A DNA stretch of 24,067 nucleotides from Bryobacterales bacterium (GTDB lineage: Bacteria; Acidobacteriota; Terriglobia; Bryobacterales; Bryobacteraceae). Under the pieces are notes generated by a model. The model saw only the letters and a program-made list of their open reading frames with translations, did no database searches and was not told where the DNA came from. The stretch's first letter is position 1; each line of letters starts with the position of its first letter. The stretch is taken from contig JADJWL010000001.1 of the NCBI GenBank assembly GCA_016716385.1, positions 1-24,067 on the forward strand, read 5' to 3'. Positions 14,860 to 23,539 of the stretch are shown piece after piece. Made by a program: the position numbers and the translations under genes.

Positions 14860-16700
14860 AAACCCTCCTGGGCGACGATGCTGTCGGTGATGGTGCGCGC
14901 GTCGATCGGCAGACCACCGTAGTAGCGCACGCTGCGCAGCCGGGCGATGTCGCCCGGATCCAGTTCCAGCCGCATCAGGGCCAGCAACTGCCCGTCGCGA
15001 TTCTGCTCCACGATGTAGACCTGCTCGTGGCGGCGGATGAACTCCACCAGTTCATGCCGGAACGGATACGCGAGCAAGCGCATGTAGCTGGTCCGCAAGT
15101 TGTACTCCTGGCGCAACTGCCACCGCGATTCCTGTGCCGCCTGGTGGGTGGTGCCGACGCAGATCAACCCCGCCGCGGCTTCGGGATCGAGTTCGATTTC
15201 CGGCGCGGGAACGAACTTGCGCATCGTCTCGAACTTGTGCTTTAACCGGTCGACGTTGTTGACGTAGTCGTCTTCGCGCTCGCTGTACTGCGCCTTCGCG
15301 TTGTGGCCGCTGCCGCGCGTGAAGTATGCCGCGCCAGGGTGCCTGGTGGCAGGCAGCGTCCTGTAGCCGACGCCGTCGCCGTCCACGTCCCGGTATCGTT
15401 CGAATCCGCCGAGGCGTTCGAGATCGTCCGCCGTCAGGACTTTCCCGCGATCCAGCGGTTTCTCCGGGTAGGTGAACGGATCGGCCATCCAGTTGTTCAT
15501 GCCGAGGTCGAGGTCGGTCATGACAAACACCGGCGTCTGGAAACGCTCAGCCAGGTCGAAGGCCTCACAGGCCATGCTAAAGCACTCCTCCGGGCAGCGT
15601 GGGAAATACAGGGGATGCTGCGTGTCGCCGTGCGACAGCAGCGCCGTCGACAGGATGTCGCCCTGCATTGTGCGCGTCGGCAGACCAGTGGAGGGTCCGA
15701 CGCGCTGGACATCGAAAATCACGCAGGGCGCTTCGGCATAGTAGCCCAACCCGACGAATTCCGACATCAGGGAAATGCCGGGACCCGCGGTCGCAGTGAG
15801 CGAGCGCGCCCCCGCCCAGCCTGCTCCGAGCGCCATGCCGACCGACGCCAGTTCGTCTTCGGCTTGAATGATGGCGTAAGTAGCCTTGCCCGTCTCCGGA
15901 TCGCGGCGGAAGCGCCGCATGTACTCGATGACGGCCTCCATCATGGAAGACGACGGCGTGATCGGGTACCAGGTGGCCACCGTGACTCCTGCGAACACAC
16001 ACCCCAGCGCTGACGCCGAATTGCCGTCGATGATGATCTTGCCCGCCGTTTCGTTCATCCGCTCCACACGGAACGGGTCGGTCTTCGACAGATTCTGCGC
16101 CGCGTAGTCGTAGCCCGCCACGAGCGCACCGGAGTTCAACTCCGCGGCCTTGATCTTCTTCGGGCCGAATTGCTTGAAGAGCGCCTTCCGCATCTCCTCC
16201 ATGTCGATGTCGAGGAGGTAGGCGACCACACCGTCGTAGATCATGTTGCGGACCAGCTTGCGCAGCTTCGGCTGCGGGCAGACCGGGCCCACCAGCTTGT
16301 CGAATGGAACAGGATAGAAGTGCAGATCATCCCGCTGTTCGTTGAGTTTCAAAGGCTCATCGTAGACGCAGGCCGCGCCGCTGGCGAGACCGGCCACATC
16401 CTCGATCGCCGTTTCCCCATTCATGGCCACGAGAAAATCGACTTCCTTCTTGCGGCCGATAAACCCGTGCCTGCTTGCCCGGATCGTGAACCAGGTAGGC
16501 AACCCCGCGATGTTGGAGGGGAACATGTTCTTCCCGGAAACAGGAATTCCCATCTGGAAGATGGAGCGCATCAGAACGTTGTTCGCGGTCTGACTGCCCG
16601 ATCCGTTGACTGTCGCCACCTGGATGCTGAAATCGTTGATGACTTGTCGGCCGGCATTGCCCGTGGATTCGCCGGCCGGCGAGATTTGGAGAGTAGACAT
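14856..16700 (-). CDS. korA: 2-oxoglutarate:ferredoxin oxidoreductase, fused gamma-alpha subunit
   Basis: A 614-residue subunit. Residues of about 20-210 are the gamma domain (ATVNGSGSQTANNVLMRSIF, MGIPVSGKNMFPSNI), fused to the alpha pyrimidine-binding domain with the signature WYPITPSSSMMEAVIEYMRR and AIIQAEDELASVGMALGAGW. The C-terminal part is the domain II/transketolase-C-like region (EFIRRHEQVYIVEQNRDGQL). This gamma-alpha fusion with a separate beta subunit is the two-subunit form common in aerobic or facultative bacteria and archaea, where the enzyme replaces or complements 2-oxoglutarate dehydrogenase. The ATG at 16698-16700 follows a leader with GGAGG 12 nt upstream. It has a TATAAT promoter of its own at 16744-16749. 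The frame is unbroken, unlike the sulfatase immediately upstream. Confidence 0.93.
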   Translation of the reverse strand: MSTLQISPAGESTGNAGRQVINDFSIQVATVNGSGSQTANNVLMRSIFQMGIPVSGKNMFPSNIAGLPTWFTIRASRHGFIGRKKEVDFLVAMNGETAIEDVAGLASGAACVYDEPLKLNEQRDDLHFYPVPFDKLVGPVCPQPKLRKLVRNMIYDGVVAYLLDIDMEEMRKALFKQFGPKKIKAAELNSGALVAGYDYAAQNLSKTDPFRVERMNETAGKIIIDGNSASALGCVFAGVTVATWYPITPSSSMMEAVIEYMRRFRRDPETGKATYAIIQAEDELASVGMALGAGWAGARSLTATAGPGISLMSEFVGLGYYAEAPCVIFDVQRVGPSTGLPTRTMQGDILSTALLSHGDTQHPLYFPRCPEECFSMACEAFDLAERFQTPVFVMTDLDLGMNNWMADPFTYPEKPLDRGKVLTADDLERLGGFERYRDVDGDGVGYRTLPATRHPGAAYFTRGSGHNAKAQYSEREDDYVNNVDRLKHKFETMRKFVPAPEIELDPEAAAGLICVGTTHQAAQESRWQLRQEYNLRTSYMRLLAYPFRHELVEFIRRHEQVYIVEQNRDGQLLALMRLELDPGDIARLRSVRYYGGLPIDARTITDSIVAQEGL

Positions 16701-16749
16701 TACCTTCGTGGACCTCCACCCCGCCGTACGGGGTTATGCGCGCATTATA
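16701..16749 (-). promoter_or_regulatory. korAB promoter and structured leader
   Basis: On the reverse strand TATAAT (16744-16749) gives a leader of about 37 nt. It contains hairpin CCCCG-TACGG-CGGGG (16719-16733), then GTGG-AGGT-CCAC (16708-16719), which holds the GGAGG ribosome binding sequence in its stem and loop. The two share a base and might be alternatives. Sequestration of the ribosome binding site would allow translational control; this is inference from short stems. Confidence 0.45.
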
Positions 16750-16758
16750 CGCCCAAAC

Positions 16759-18084
16759 TCAAATTGCTGCTTCCCGCAAGCGGGCGGCGCGGCGCGGATC
16801 GCGCGCGGCGATGTCACGTTCTTCGTAGGGATCGGCAACCGTGTCGAACAACAGATCCGGCGCGTCTTCGCGGCCCAGGGCGGGGCCTTCCGGGTCGAAA
16901 CGGCGGATCAGCTTGAACTCGCCATCCCACACCATGCGCCACCGGCCCAGGCCAGACCGGACAATGTCGCGGTGTTGCCTGTGCGCCCTGCCAGCAGCGG
17001 GCGGAGAGACCGGCTGTCCATCTCGCGTGGCGCGGCGACGCCTCCGAAATCGAGGAAGGTCGCCGCCAGATCCATGAGGGAAACCAGCGCGTCGCTGACC
17101 ACGCCCTGTTCGACGCCGGGTCCGGCAGCCACTAGCGGCACGCCGACAGACTCGTGCCACGGCACCGACTTGCCCCAACGGTTGTGATCGCCGAGCATTT
17201 CGCCGTGATCGCTCGAGAACATGATGAGCGTGCGGTCGAGCTTCCTGCGCTGCCGCAGTTCCCGTATGAAGAGACCGGTCCAGCGGTCGATGTTTTCGAT
17301 CATCGCGGCGTAATTTTGGCGGATCGCCACATGCGTCGGGACATCGAAGTGGCGGCATCCACGGGGCTGTGGAAAGTCGATGCCGCGCCAGCGCCGCGCC
17401 ATGCCCGGAGTCACATCCATCGGCTCATGCGGACCCGTGAAGTTGACCACGAGGTGCCAGGGCTTGCCGCGCGGTGCGCGCCGCAGGAGGGTCAGCCCGT
17501 TTTGGCCGATCCAGTTGTCGCAGTACGCATCGTCCGGCAGCGGCGTGGGAAACGTCGCGGCGAAGTTCCGGCGGCGGGCGAAATCGTCCACGTGGGCCGC
17601 CGCGAGACCGCGCTGGTGCAGGTGAGCCATGTACGGGTCTCGAGGTCTCGCGGGCACTGCTGCGCACGGCGTCCCGCTTGCCCGCGTCGATGCCGCCGCT
17701 GAAGCCCCCACTCGGGCAGGAGCCTGCGCCCGTCCAGACCCCAGTCCAGCGTGGCCTTGTGAAGGTCGAGTCTGCCGCAGCCCATCACGTGTGGTAGCCC
17801 GACCGCGCAGCAGCGTGTAGGAGGTGGTCTGCTCGAGGGGGGTAGTCGCGCTGGTTGCCAGTACGCCGCAGCGTTCGTACTCCTGCTGGCCGCCAGGCAG
17901 GCGCGCGACGGCGCAGTGAGCGGACGCCACGACGGTTGTCAGGCGCACGCCCCGCTCCGCCAGGCGGTCGAGGTGCGGCGTACGCAGTGGGAGGCCTGTG
18001 TTCGCGCCGGTCCAGTCCGACGCCACTGGTCCGGCAGCAGCAGTGGATGTTGGGTCGTTCGCCCGGCATCGCGTTGCTCCACAT
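16759..18084 (-). pseudogene. Sulfatase, frameshifted
   Basis: Reads as a roughly 440-residue type I sulfatase cut into several frames. From the ATG at 18082-18084 (MWSNAMPGERPNI) the frame shifts near 18030 and again several times to about 17650. A long intact stretch (about 17650-16960) includes NWIGQNGLTLL, HLVVNFTGPHEPMD, IMFSSDHGEMLGDHNRWGK and VSLMDLAATFLDFGG, all sulfatase signatures. Near 16950 the frame changes once more and continues WRMVWDGEFKLIRRF to the stop at 16759. The formylglycine site reads C-A-V-A-R around 17910 instead of C-x-P/A-x-R, so the key site also deviates. It would hydrolyse sulfate esters if whole. It is divergent from the aldehyde dehydrogenase gene (34 bp between starts) and lies 58 bp upstream of korA. 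See the finding on sequence quality. Confidence 0.8.
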
Positions 18085-18118
18085 GATAATTCCTTCCCGT
18101 CGAGCCATACGACCCCTA

Positions 18119-19574
18119 ATGCTGCGCAACTACGTTCACGGGAATGGGTGGCGTCTCATGCAGCCGAGTCGCTGCTGCCAGGGAACCCGGCTACCCTGGA
18201 AGAGTCTTTGAGCACGCCGCTATTCTTCCCCTGAAGACGGTCTATTGCGGTGGAGATCGCGCAGACGCTTCGCGTGGCGCAAATGCGCCGCCAGGTGACC
18301 GGATCCAGCCCCTGTTTCGCCTCTGCGCTCGAACGCCACATCGAGGAGATCGCCTCGACCATCACACCGATTGAGGCAAGACGCTCAACGAGTCCCGCGG
18401 GGAATTGCGGCGGGCACATCGAGAACGTCGAGAGCTGCGCCTGCGACGTCCGGATGCTGATGCAGGGAGAGCTTTCGGAGAACATCGCTTCCGGGATCGA
18501 CGAGTTCGTCATCCGCCAGCCCTCGGCGTGACAGCGATCATCGCGCCATTCAACTCTCGGCGATGACCCGCCCTGGTTCCTGCCGTATTCGATCGCCTGC
18601 GGAAACACATGCGTGCCGGAAGCCCTCTGAACGCGTGCCGCTGACCCATGCAGCGGATCTTTGAGTTGATCGCATACGTGCGGCTTTCCGACGGGGCGTG
18701 GGAACCTGGTCAATGGCAAGGAAGCCGCGCAGACGCTGATCGAGCATCCGCACGTCCAGGCAATCAGTTTTGTTGGCACGACGGCGGACGTGCGCCTCAT
18801 TTACGCGCACGCCGCCTCGCACGGTAAGCGTTCAGTGCCAGGGAGGCTTAAGAACCGATGGTCGTGCTGCCTGACGCCGACATGGAGATGACCAGCCAGA
18901 TCGCCGCCGACTCCGGCGTTTCGGGCTGCGCCGGACAGCGCCGTCTGGAAGCCTCACCTGGCGATCACGGTGGGTGACGCGCAGCGGGCCTTCACCGACG
19001 CGATCGCCGCAGCCGCTTCCTCGCGGCGGGCGGGTGACGGATTGGACGATGGCGGTGAGATGGGTCCTGTGATCTCCGCCGACAGCCGCGAGCGCAGCGA
19101 CATTGACGCGGGGCGCAGCGCCCAGGAAGGCAGGGGCCGCTGGTCGTGGACGTGCCGCAAGCCCCGCATCAACGGCTTCGAAAGCGGCCATTTCGTCCGG
19201 CCCACGGTGCTCGACTGCGTCCGCCCTGACGGCGCGCCGCCGCCAGCCGAAATCTTTCGGGTGGTCCTCGGCCTGCTCCACGCCGATTCCGTCGAGCAGA
19301 CGATCGCGCCGCCAACAGCGCCGCTACGGCAACATGGCCTCACCTTTCACTTCATCCGGCGCAGCCGCCCGGCAGTTCCGCTCTGCAGCCGAGCGGGCAA
19401 CACGGCAGCACAATGTCGGGCGTCGCGGCGCCACTGGCCTGGTTCCTGCTCAGCGGACACAAAGAGAGCTTCTTCGGCGACCTGCACGGCCAGGGCCGCG
19501 ACGCGGTCGCGTTCTTCACACGGGCCAAGGTCGTCGTCGAGCGCTGGCCGCGCGAATGGTCGCGCCGCTTCTGA
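18119..19574 (+). pseudogene. mmsA: Methylmalonate-semialdehyde-dehydrogenase-like aldehyde dehydrogenase, heavily frameshifted
   Basis: Fragments in all three forward frames line up in order with a CoA-acylating MMSDH/aldehyde dehydrogenase: MLRNYVHG at the start (18119), the segment GELSENIASGIDEFVIRQP near 18470-18520, VLPDADMEMTSQIAADS near 18860-18915, GDAQRAFTDAIAAAA near 18970, EMGPVISADSRER near 19055, GFESGHFVRPTVLDCVRP near 19175-19230, AEIFRVVLGLLHADSVEQ near 19250-19300, and FFGDLHGQGRDAVAFFTRAKVVVERW near 19470-19550. At least ten frame changes are needed. The catalytic cysteine position reads GQRR where GQRC is expected (near 18930). If functional it would oxidise an aldehyde from valine, inositol or 4-hydroxybutyrate breakdown. 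It is followed 20 bp later by the transhydrogenase, so they form an operon. Substrate is unknown. Confidence 0.8.
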
Positions 19575-19594
19575 AGTCCCCCAGGAAACCCTTC

Positions 19595-20885
19595 ATGCAC
19601 GAAATCGCTTTCGAACTTGCTGCTTCCAATATCCGTTTCGGCGCGGTTACCGCGGAAATCGGGATGGATTTCCGCCGGATCTCGGCGTCGCCCGCGTCAT
19701 GGTGCTCACCGATCCGGTGCTGCGCGCGTTGCCACCGGTGGCCACCGTGCTCGGCTGGAGCGCACCAGGGGAATGGGATTCCTTCGCGTTGTACGACTGC
19801 GTGCGCACACCGAACTGACCGGGACGAGTCGCTTCCAGGAGGCCATCCGGTACGCCGTGGAAGGCGGCTTCTGACGCGTTCGTCGCGGTGGGCGGCGGAT
19901 CCTAGATCGACACGGCCAAGGCCGCGAATCTCTATTCCACGCATCCGCCGGCCGACTTCCTCGATCAGCTGCCACGCGTCCACCGGCAGGCAACTGCCGC
20001 CTTGGGGACCTGTAAAGTTGCTGATCGCCGTGCTGACGATGGTGCGGCACCGGCAGCGAAACGACGGGGTCGCCATCTTCGATCTCGTACGCATGCATGC
20101 CAACACCGGCATCGGGCATCGCCGCCTCAAACCGACGCTGGGGTTGCTCGATCCGGACAATACGCTGACGCAGCCGCCCGAAGTCCCTGCGGCCACCGGA
20201 CCTGACGGGCTGTGTCATGCCATCGAATCCTTCACGGCGATTCCGTATCAGCAGCGCGAGCGCCCGGCGCGGCCCACGCTCCGCCCGGCCTACCAGGGGT
20301 CGAACCGTCCCGGATCAGCGATGTCTGGTCGCTTCACGCCCTGCGGCTGGCGTCAAAATACCCGGTCCGCGCGGTGGAGGACATCTGCGACGACGAAGCC
20401 CGCGGCCTACCGCGGCCTGCGGCCTCCTCATGCCGGGGTCGGGTTCGGCAACGCCGGCTGCCACCTGCCACAGGGCGGGTCGTACCCCGTCTCCGGCCGC
20501 GTCCGTTCGTACATGCCGCCCGGTTATCCAGTGGACCACCCGATGGTGCCTCATGGAATGTCCGTGATCCCGAACGCGCCGGCGGTGTTCGGTTTCACCG
20601 CGTCCGCCTGCTCCGGACCGGCACCTGGCCGCCGCCGAAGCTCTTTGGCTGCAACGTGGAGGAGTACGCCGACGATGCCGGCCGCCTGCTGGCCGACACC
20701 ATCACTGGATACATGGAGAAGCCAGGGGTCCCGAACGGGCTGCGCGCGGTCGGTTACGACACTCGGACATTCCTGCTCGGGTGGAAGGAACGCTCCCAGC
20801 ACCGCGCGTCACCAAGCTGTCGCCCCGGCCGGCGGGCAGCGACGACCTGGCGGCGATGTTCGAGCAGGCGCTGGTCGCCTACCGA
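19595..20885 (+). pseudogene. Hydroxyacid-oxoacid transhydrogenase (iron alcohol dehydrogenase family), frameshifted
   Basis: Segments follow the ADHFE1/HOT family in order: MHEIAFELAASNIRFG and TAEIGMDFR (19595-), VMVLTDPVLRALPP, VAVGGGS with an in-frame TAG before IDTAKAAN (about 19890-19930), GVAIFDLVRMHANTGIGHRRLKP (about 20065-20135), LGLLDPDNTLTQPPEV, LCHAIESFTAIPYQQRERP, VGFGNAGCHLPQG, YPVDHPMVPHGMSV and, at the end, TKLSPRPAGSDDLAAMFEQAL. The enzyme couples oxidation of 4-hydroxybutyrate (or 3-hydroxybutyrate) to reduction of 2-oxoglutarate, without free NAD. Many frameshifts are present and one expected metal-binding His (GVHLxHG in relatives) reads Gln near 20475. An open frame from 19103 to 20926 covers part of it but fuses two genes by chance. 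It pairs with the aldehyde dehydrogenase just upstream. Confidence 0.8.
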
Positions 20886-21257
20886 CGTTCGCCGCGAGAC
20901 GAGAACGCGCCGATGGCGGCCAGTAGCGCCAAGCGAGCAGCCACAGGGCTGCCGTCCACTCCATGACGGCGCCGAACGTAGGGCCCCAGGAACAGCCCTA
21001 GCACCAGGATGACGAGCACGGCAAGCGTGTACACCGCATACAGGATCCGCGTCTGGCTCCGTGACAGCCGCCGCAACCGACACAAGCCCGATGAGGGCCG
21101 CCAGCATCAGCCAGAAGGAGACGTCGATGCCCCAGGGCATGTCCAGTTGCAGCGTGACCCCCCGGCTGCCGAGCGCCACCACGGCCACCCCAGCGCGAAC
21201 AGCGCCAGAATCAGGTGGTATATCCAAAGGCTCGCAGCAATCCCGCATGAGGCGCAA
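20879..21257 (-). pseudogene. Small multi-pass membrane protein, frameshifted, unknown function
   Basis: The reverse strand has AGGAGG (21266-21271) 8 nt before a TTG start (21255-21257). Hydrophobic segments follow in shifting frames: SLWIYHLILALFALG, then MPWGIDVSFWLMLAALIGL, then CRLRRLSRSQTRILYAVYTLAVLVILVLGLFLGPYVRRR region and VAARLALLAAIGAF, ending at the TAG at 20879. That gives three or four membrane spans in about 125 residues, with at least two frame changes. No family is recognised. Its stop overlaps the end of the convergent transhydrogenase gene. Confidence 0.5.
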
Positions 21258-21430
21258 TGGCCGGACCTCCTCGTTTCGATAAACCCCTTATTCCTAACAG
21301 CGTTTTCGCGCCGTGCTCCCGGTTGATCGCCGGGCCGCCGTATGTTATCAGTGGATGCTGTTTACTCGACGTCTTCCGGCCGTCCGCCAGCGACGGCATC
21401 CTGTAACCAGTCCGGAAGAATAGGTGATCT

Positions 21431-21739
21431 GTGGAGTCCGCCAACCGCAAAGCCAATCCGTCCGTCGCTCAACGAAACCTGGGCGATCAGATGCGGTTTA
21501 TGCGCGTCGCGGCCAGAAAAACCCACGCCAACGATCAAACCAACGCCGAGAACTTTACTACGTCAGCAATGCAGTCCAAGACGCCGACGGTGTTCGTCTT
21601 GAAGGACGGGCGAGAGCTGCGCGGCGTGATTGAGTGGTACGACAAGTCATGCCTGAAGATCAATCGGAACGGCGAGCCGAACCTGCTGGTCTATAAACCA
21701 AATATCAAGTACATGTACAAGGACGAAGAGAGTTCATAG
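21431..21739 (+). CDS. hfq: Hfq-like RNA chaperone (frame apparently patched)
   Basis: A 102-residue frame from a GTG start. The C-terminal half is a clear Sm-like domain: Sm1 VFVLKDGRELRGVIEWYDKSCLKIN and Sm2 LLVYKPNIKYMYKD, where the YKPNI segment replaces the usual YKHAI of Hfq. Hfq hexamers bind small RNAs and mRNAs. The N-terminal 45 residues are less natural: another forward frame at 21440-21490 reads KPIRPSLNETWAI, and a third near 21555 reads ELYYVSNAV, both of which look more like the N-terminal tail and first helix (NAENF-YYV) of acidobacterial relatives as I remember them. The open frame may therefore contain compensating single-base losses. The gene is convergent with the thioesterase. 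The Sm domain call is firm; Hfq versus another Sm-like protein is likely but not certain. Confidence 0.65.
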   Translation: MESANRKANPSVAQRNLGDQMRFMRVAARKTHANDQTNAENFTTSAMQSKTPTVFVLKDGRELRGVIEWYDKSCLKINRNGEPNLLVYKPNIKYMYKDEESS

Positions 21740-22219
21740 GGGACTGCTTGCGCATTCCGAGCCGGTGCTCTGCGGCGGACTGCGGCTCCCTCGTAATCCG
21801 GTTCTTCTTCCGTTTCCGGTATCGCTTGCGGCGCGGGGTAAATTTCCCCTCGGGTCCAGTGGGACGAACGTCAAATAGGCGGACGAAGTGTGGCGGACGG
21901 CCCCGGTCTTCAAACCTTCCACCCATACCTTGACGCCTACTTCCATCGAGGTGCGAAAGACCCGGTTCACCGAGGATCGCAGAAAGGGATCAACTGTCCG
22001 ATCTGGACCGGGTGGAGAAAGGTCATGTAGTCAATGGACGCAGTCACTACCGCGCTGCGGGCGTGACGCAGCGCCGCCAGCGCCCCCGCCAGGTCGACCA
22101 GGATGCATCACCTTGCCGCCCATGACGTGCCCCAGGATATTCGCATCGTTCGGTTTTGCCAGCTCGGAATACTCCGAAACCGATTCCCGCACGTACCTAT
22201 GCTCTAGTCGTTTTTCCAT
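21734..22219 (-). pseudogene. Acyl-CoA thioesterase (hotdog fold), frameshifted
   Basis: From the ATG at 22217-22219 the reverse strand reads MEKRLEHRYVRES, VSEYSELAKPNDANILGHVMGGKVM, the last part being the substrate and active-site region of YciA/ACOT-type thioesterases (PNDAN..G...GGK.M). After frame changes it continues with a segment near 22030-21990 matching DYMTFLHPVQIGQLI, then VNRVFRTSMEVGVKVWVE (about 21970-21920) and RHTSSAYLTFVPLDP (about 21900-21855), and ends in a charged tail. The family hydrolyses acyl-CoA esters in the cytoplasm. At least three frame changes are needed. Its start overlaps the end of another minus-strand remnant. Confidence 0.75.
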
Positions 22220-22480
22220 AAACGCCGCAAGTAGCCCCCAAGATAGATGCGCAGGTGGACGCGATCTCTTCCGGCGCGCCGTCGAGCCCGGCGCTCCCTT
22301 CGTCGTAGCGGAAGGCGCCCCAGGCGTGGGGACGGTGCGCGGCTCCACCGCCCAGGCTCCGAGGATGACGCCACCGTGGTGATCCCTGACGCTGGAGCGG
22401 ATGGCGTCGGCCGGTGAATCCGCCTGGAAGGACGGGCATCGCCCGCGAGCGTAGCCGTAGCTGCACACCCCCCGCGTCGT
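22204..22480 (-). pseudogene. Possible small cysteine-containing protein remnant
   Basis: In the reverse strand, frame pieces read GVCSYGYARGRCPSF, then QADSPADAIR (about 22480-22395), then in other frames AWGAFRYDEGSAG (about 22330-22290) and LRIYLGGYLRRLWKND ending at 22204, overlapping the thioesterase start. Together they would make a protein of about 90 residues with two frame changes. The C-x6-x-C spacing and the aromatic run suggest a structured small protein. I do not recognise a named family; the reading is tentative. Confidence 0.3.
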
Positions 22481-22652
22481 TGCTTCGGTCTGAGTCCGGC
22501 CCGACGGGCCAGGCAATGTCGGCGTAGAGGTCCCCAGGGGCGCGGGAGCGGTCCCGGTGGGATGCGGCAGGCGGGTCGGGGCCGGAAGTGAGGGCAGGCC
22601 ATTCCCCGCTATCCTAGCATTGCCGCCATACTGGCGGTATCCATGTCCAGCC

Positions 22653-22955
22653 GTGGAAAAGTTTCGGTGAATTGTTGCGCCAGGACCCAAACAGCACCTT
22701 TGCTCGCTACGGCTTAATCAGGAGTACGCCAATGCGGGCCAGTTCGAGGACGCCGTCCGCGAGTACGACGCTCTCCTCGCGGCCAATCCCGGACACGCCG
22801 CGGCCTACTACCATGGCGGCCAGACTTGGGAACGGCTCGGCCGCATCGATGCCGCTCGAGATCTCTACCAGCGCGGAATCGCGGTCGCCGTCGCAATCGG
22901 GTGACGCGCATGCCTCTCGGTGTTGCCAGCCGCCCTCAGCCTGATCTCAGGGTGC
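22653..22955 (+). pseudogene. Short TPR-repeat protein, frameshifted
   Basis: From a GTG at 22653 the plus strand reads VEKFR, then after a shift ELLRQDPNSTFARYGL, then QEYANAGQFEDAVREYDALL, AANPGHAAAYYHGGQTWERL, GRIDAARDLYQRGIAVAVAIG followed by an in-frame TGA, and ALSLIS. This is two to three tetratricopeptide repeats of about 34 residues in a protein of about 100 residues, a protein-interaction module. Two frameshifts lie near 22665 and 22710. Relatives are small cytoplasmic or periplasmic TPR proteins. It is convergent with rpiB. Confidence 0.65.
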
Positions 22956-22956
22956 G

Positions 22957-23404
22957 GCTATAGCGTGCCTCGATTGCGTTGATTTCACAGCTGGCGCGCA
23001 TGCCGATCCTCGGCCGAGTAGCGCCGCGACGAAGCGGAGTCGATCACGTCGCGCGCCAGTTCGGAGCCAACGATGCGCGCGCCCAGGACAAGCATCGCTC
23101 TTGCATCGTCGCGTTCGACGCCCTTTGGCGCCGAGTACGAGTCGGGTAACAGGCCTGCGCGGATGCCTGGAATCTTGTTCGCCGCGACCGAGACGCCGAC
23201 GCCGCTGCGTCAGATGATGACCGCGCTCTGCACGGCCCTCGCGGGATCGCCAGACCGACGGCTTCGGCATAGTCCGGGTAGTCGGCGGAGCGGCACCGTC
23301 GGTACCAGATCCAGAACCTCGTGCCCGGAAAGCGCCCAGGTGCTCGACCATCTCCTTGTTTCAAGACATATCCCGGCATGGTCCGACCCTGCAGCGATTC
23401 GCAT
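22957..23404 (-). pseudogene. rpiB: Ribose-5-phosphate isomerase B, frameshifted
   Basis: From the ATG at 23402-23404 the reverse strand reads MRIAAGSDHAGICL, the RpiB/LacAB start, then in other frames MVEHLGAFRARG, GHEVLDLVP, SADYPDYAEAVGLAI, RAERG and a glycine-rich catalytic loop (about 23225-23190, expected CGSG.G), NKIPGIRAGLLPDSYS-like residues near 23170-23130, ARVLVLGARIVGSELA-like residues near 23090-23050, and EDRHARQL near the end. The enzyme interconverts ribose-5-phosphate and ribulose-5-phosphate in the pentose phosphate pathway. About six frame changes are needed. Loss would be tolerable only if RpiA exists elsewhere. A TATAAC box 6 nt before the ATG is intact. Confidence 0.75.
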
Positions 23405-23410
23405 TGCCAC

Positions 23411-23416
23411 GTTATA
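23411..23416 (-). promoter_or_regulatory. -10 box TATAAC, 6 nt before the rpiB start
   Basis: On the reverse strand TATAAC (23411-23416) is separated from the ATG at 23402-23404 by GTGGCA, again exactly 6 nt with no ribosome binding site. Confidence 0.5.
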
Positions 23417-23539
23417 CCACGCAGTAGTGGCGGCGAAACCGTCAATCAGGGTCACCCGCCGGGATCACGGCGAATAGGGCGCCTCGCGTCCAGCCGAAGA
23501 GGTCTGCGTAGAAACCCCTGGAGTGGTTAATGCTGAGGC

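Noticed and set aside
19103..20926. A 607-codon plus-strand open frame
   Set aside because: It reads through parts of two genes (aldehyde dehydrogenase and transhydrogenase), matching each only in short stretches, so it is a chance fusion produced by frameshifts.
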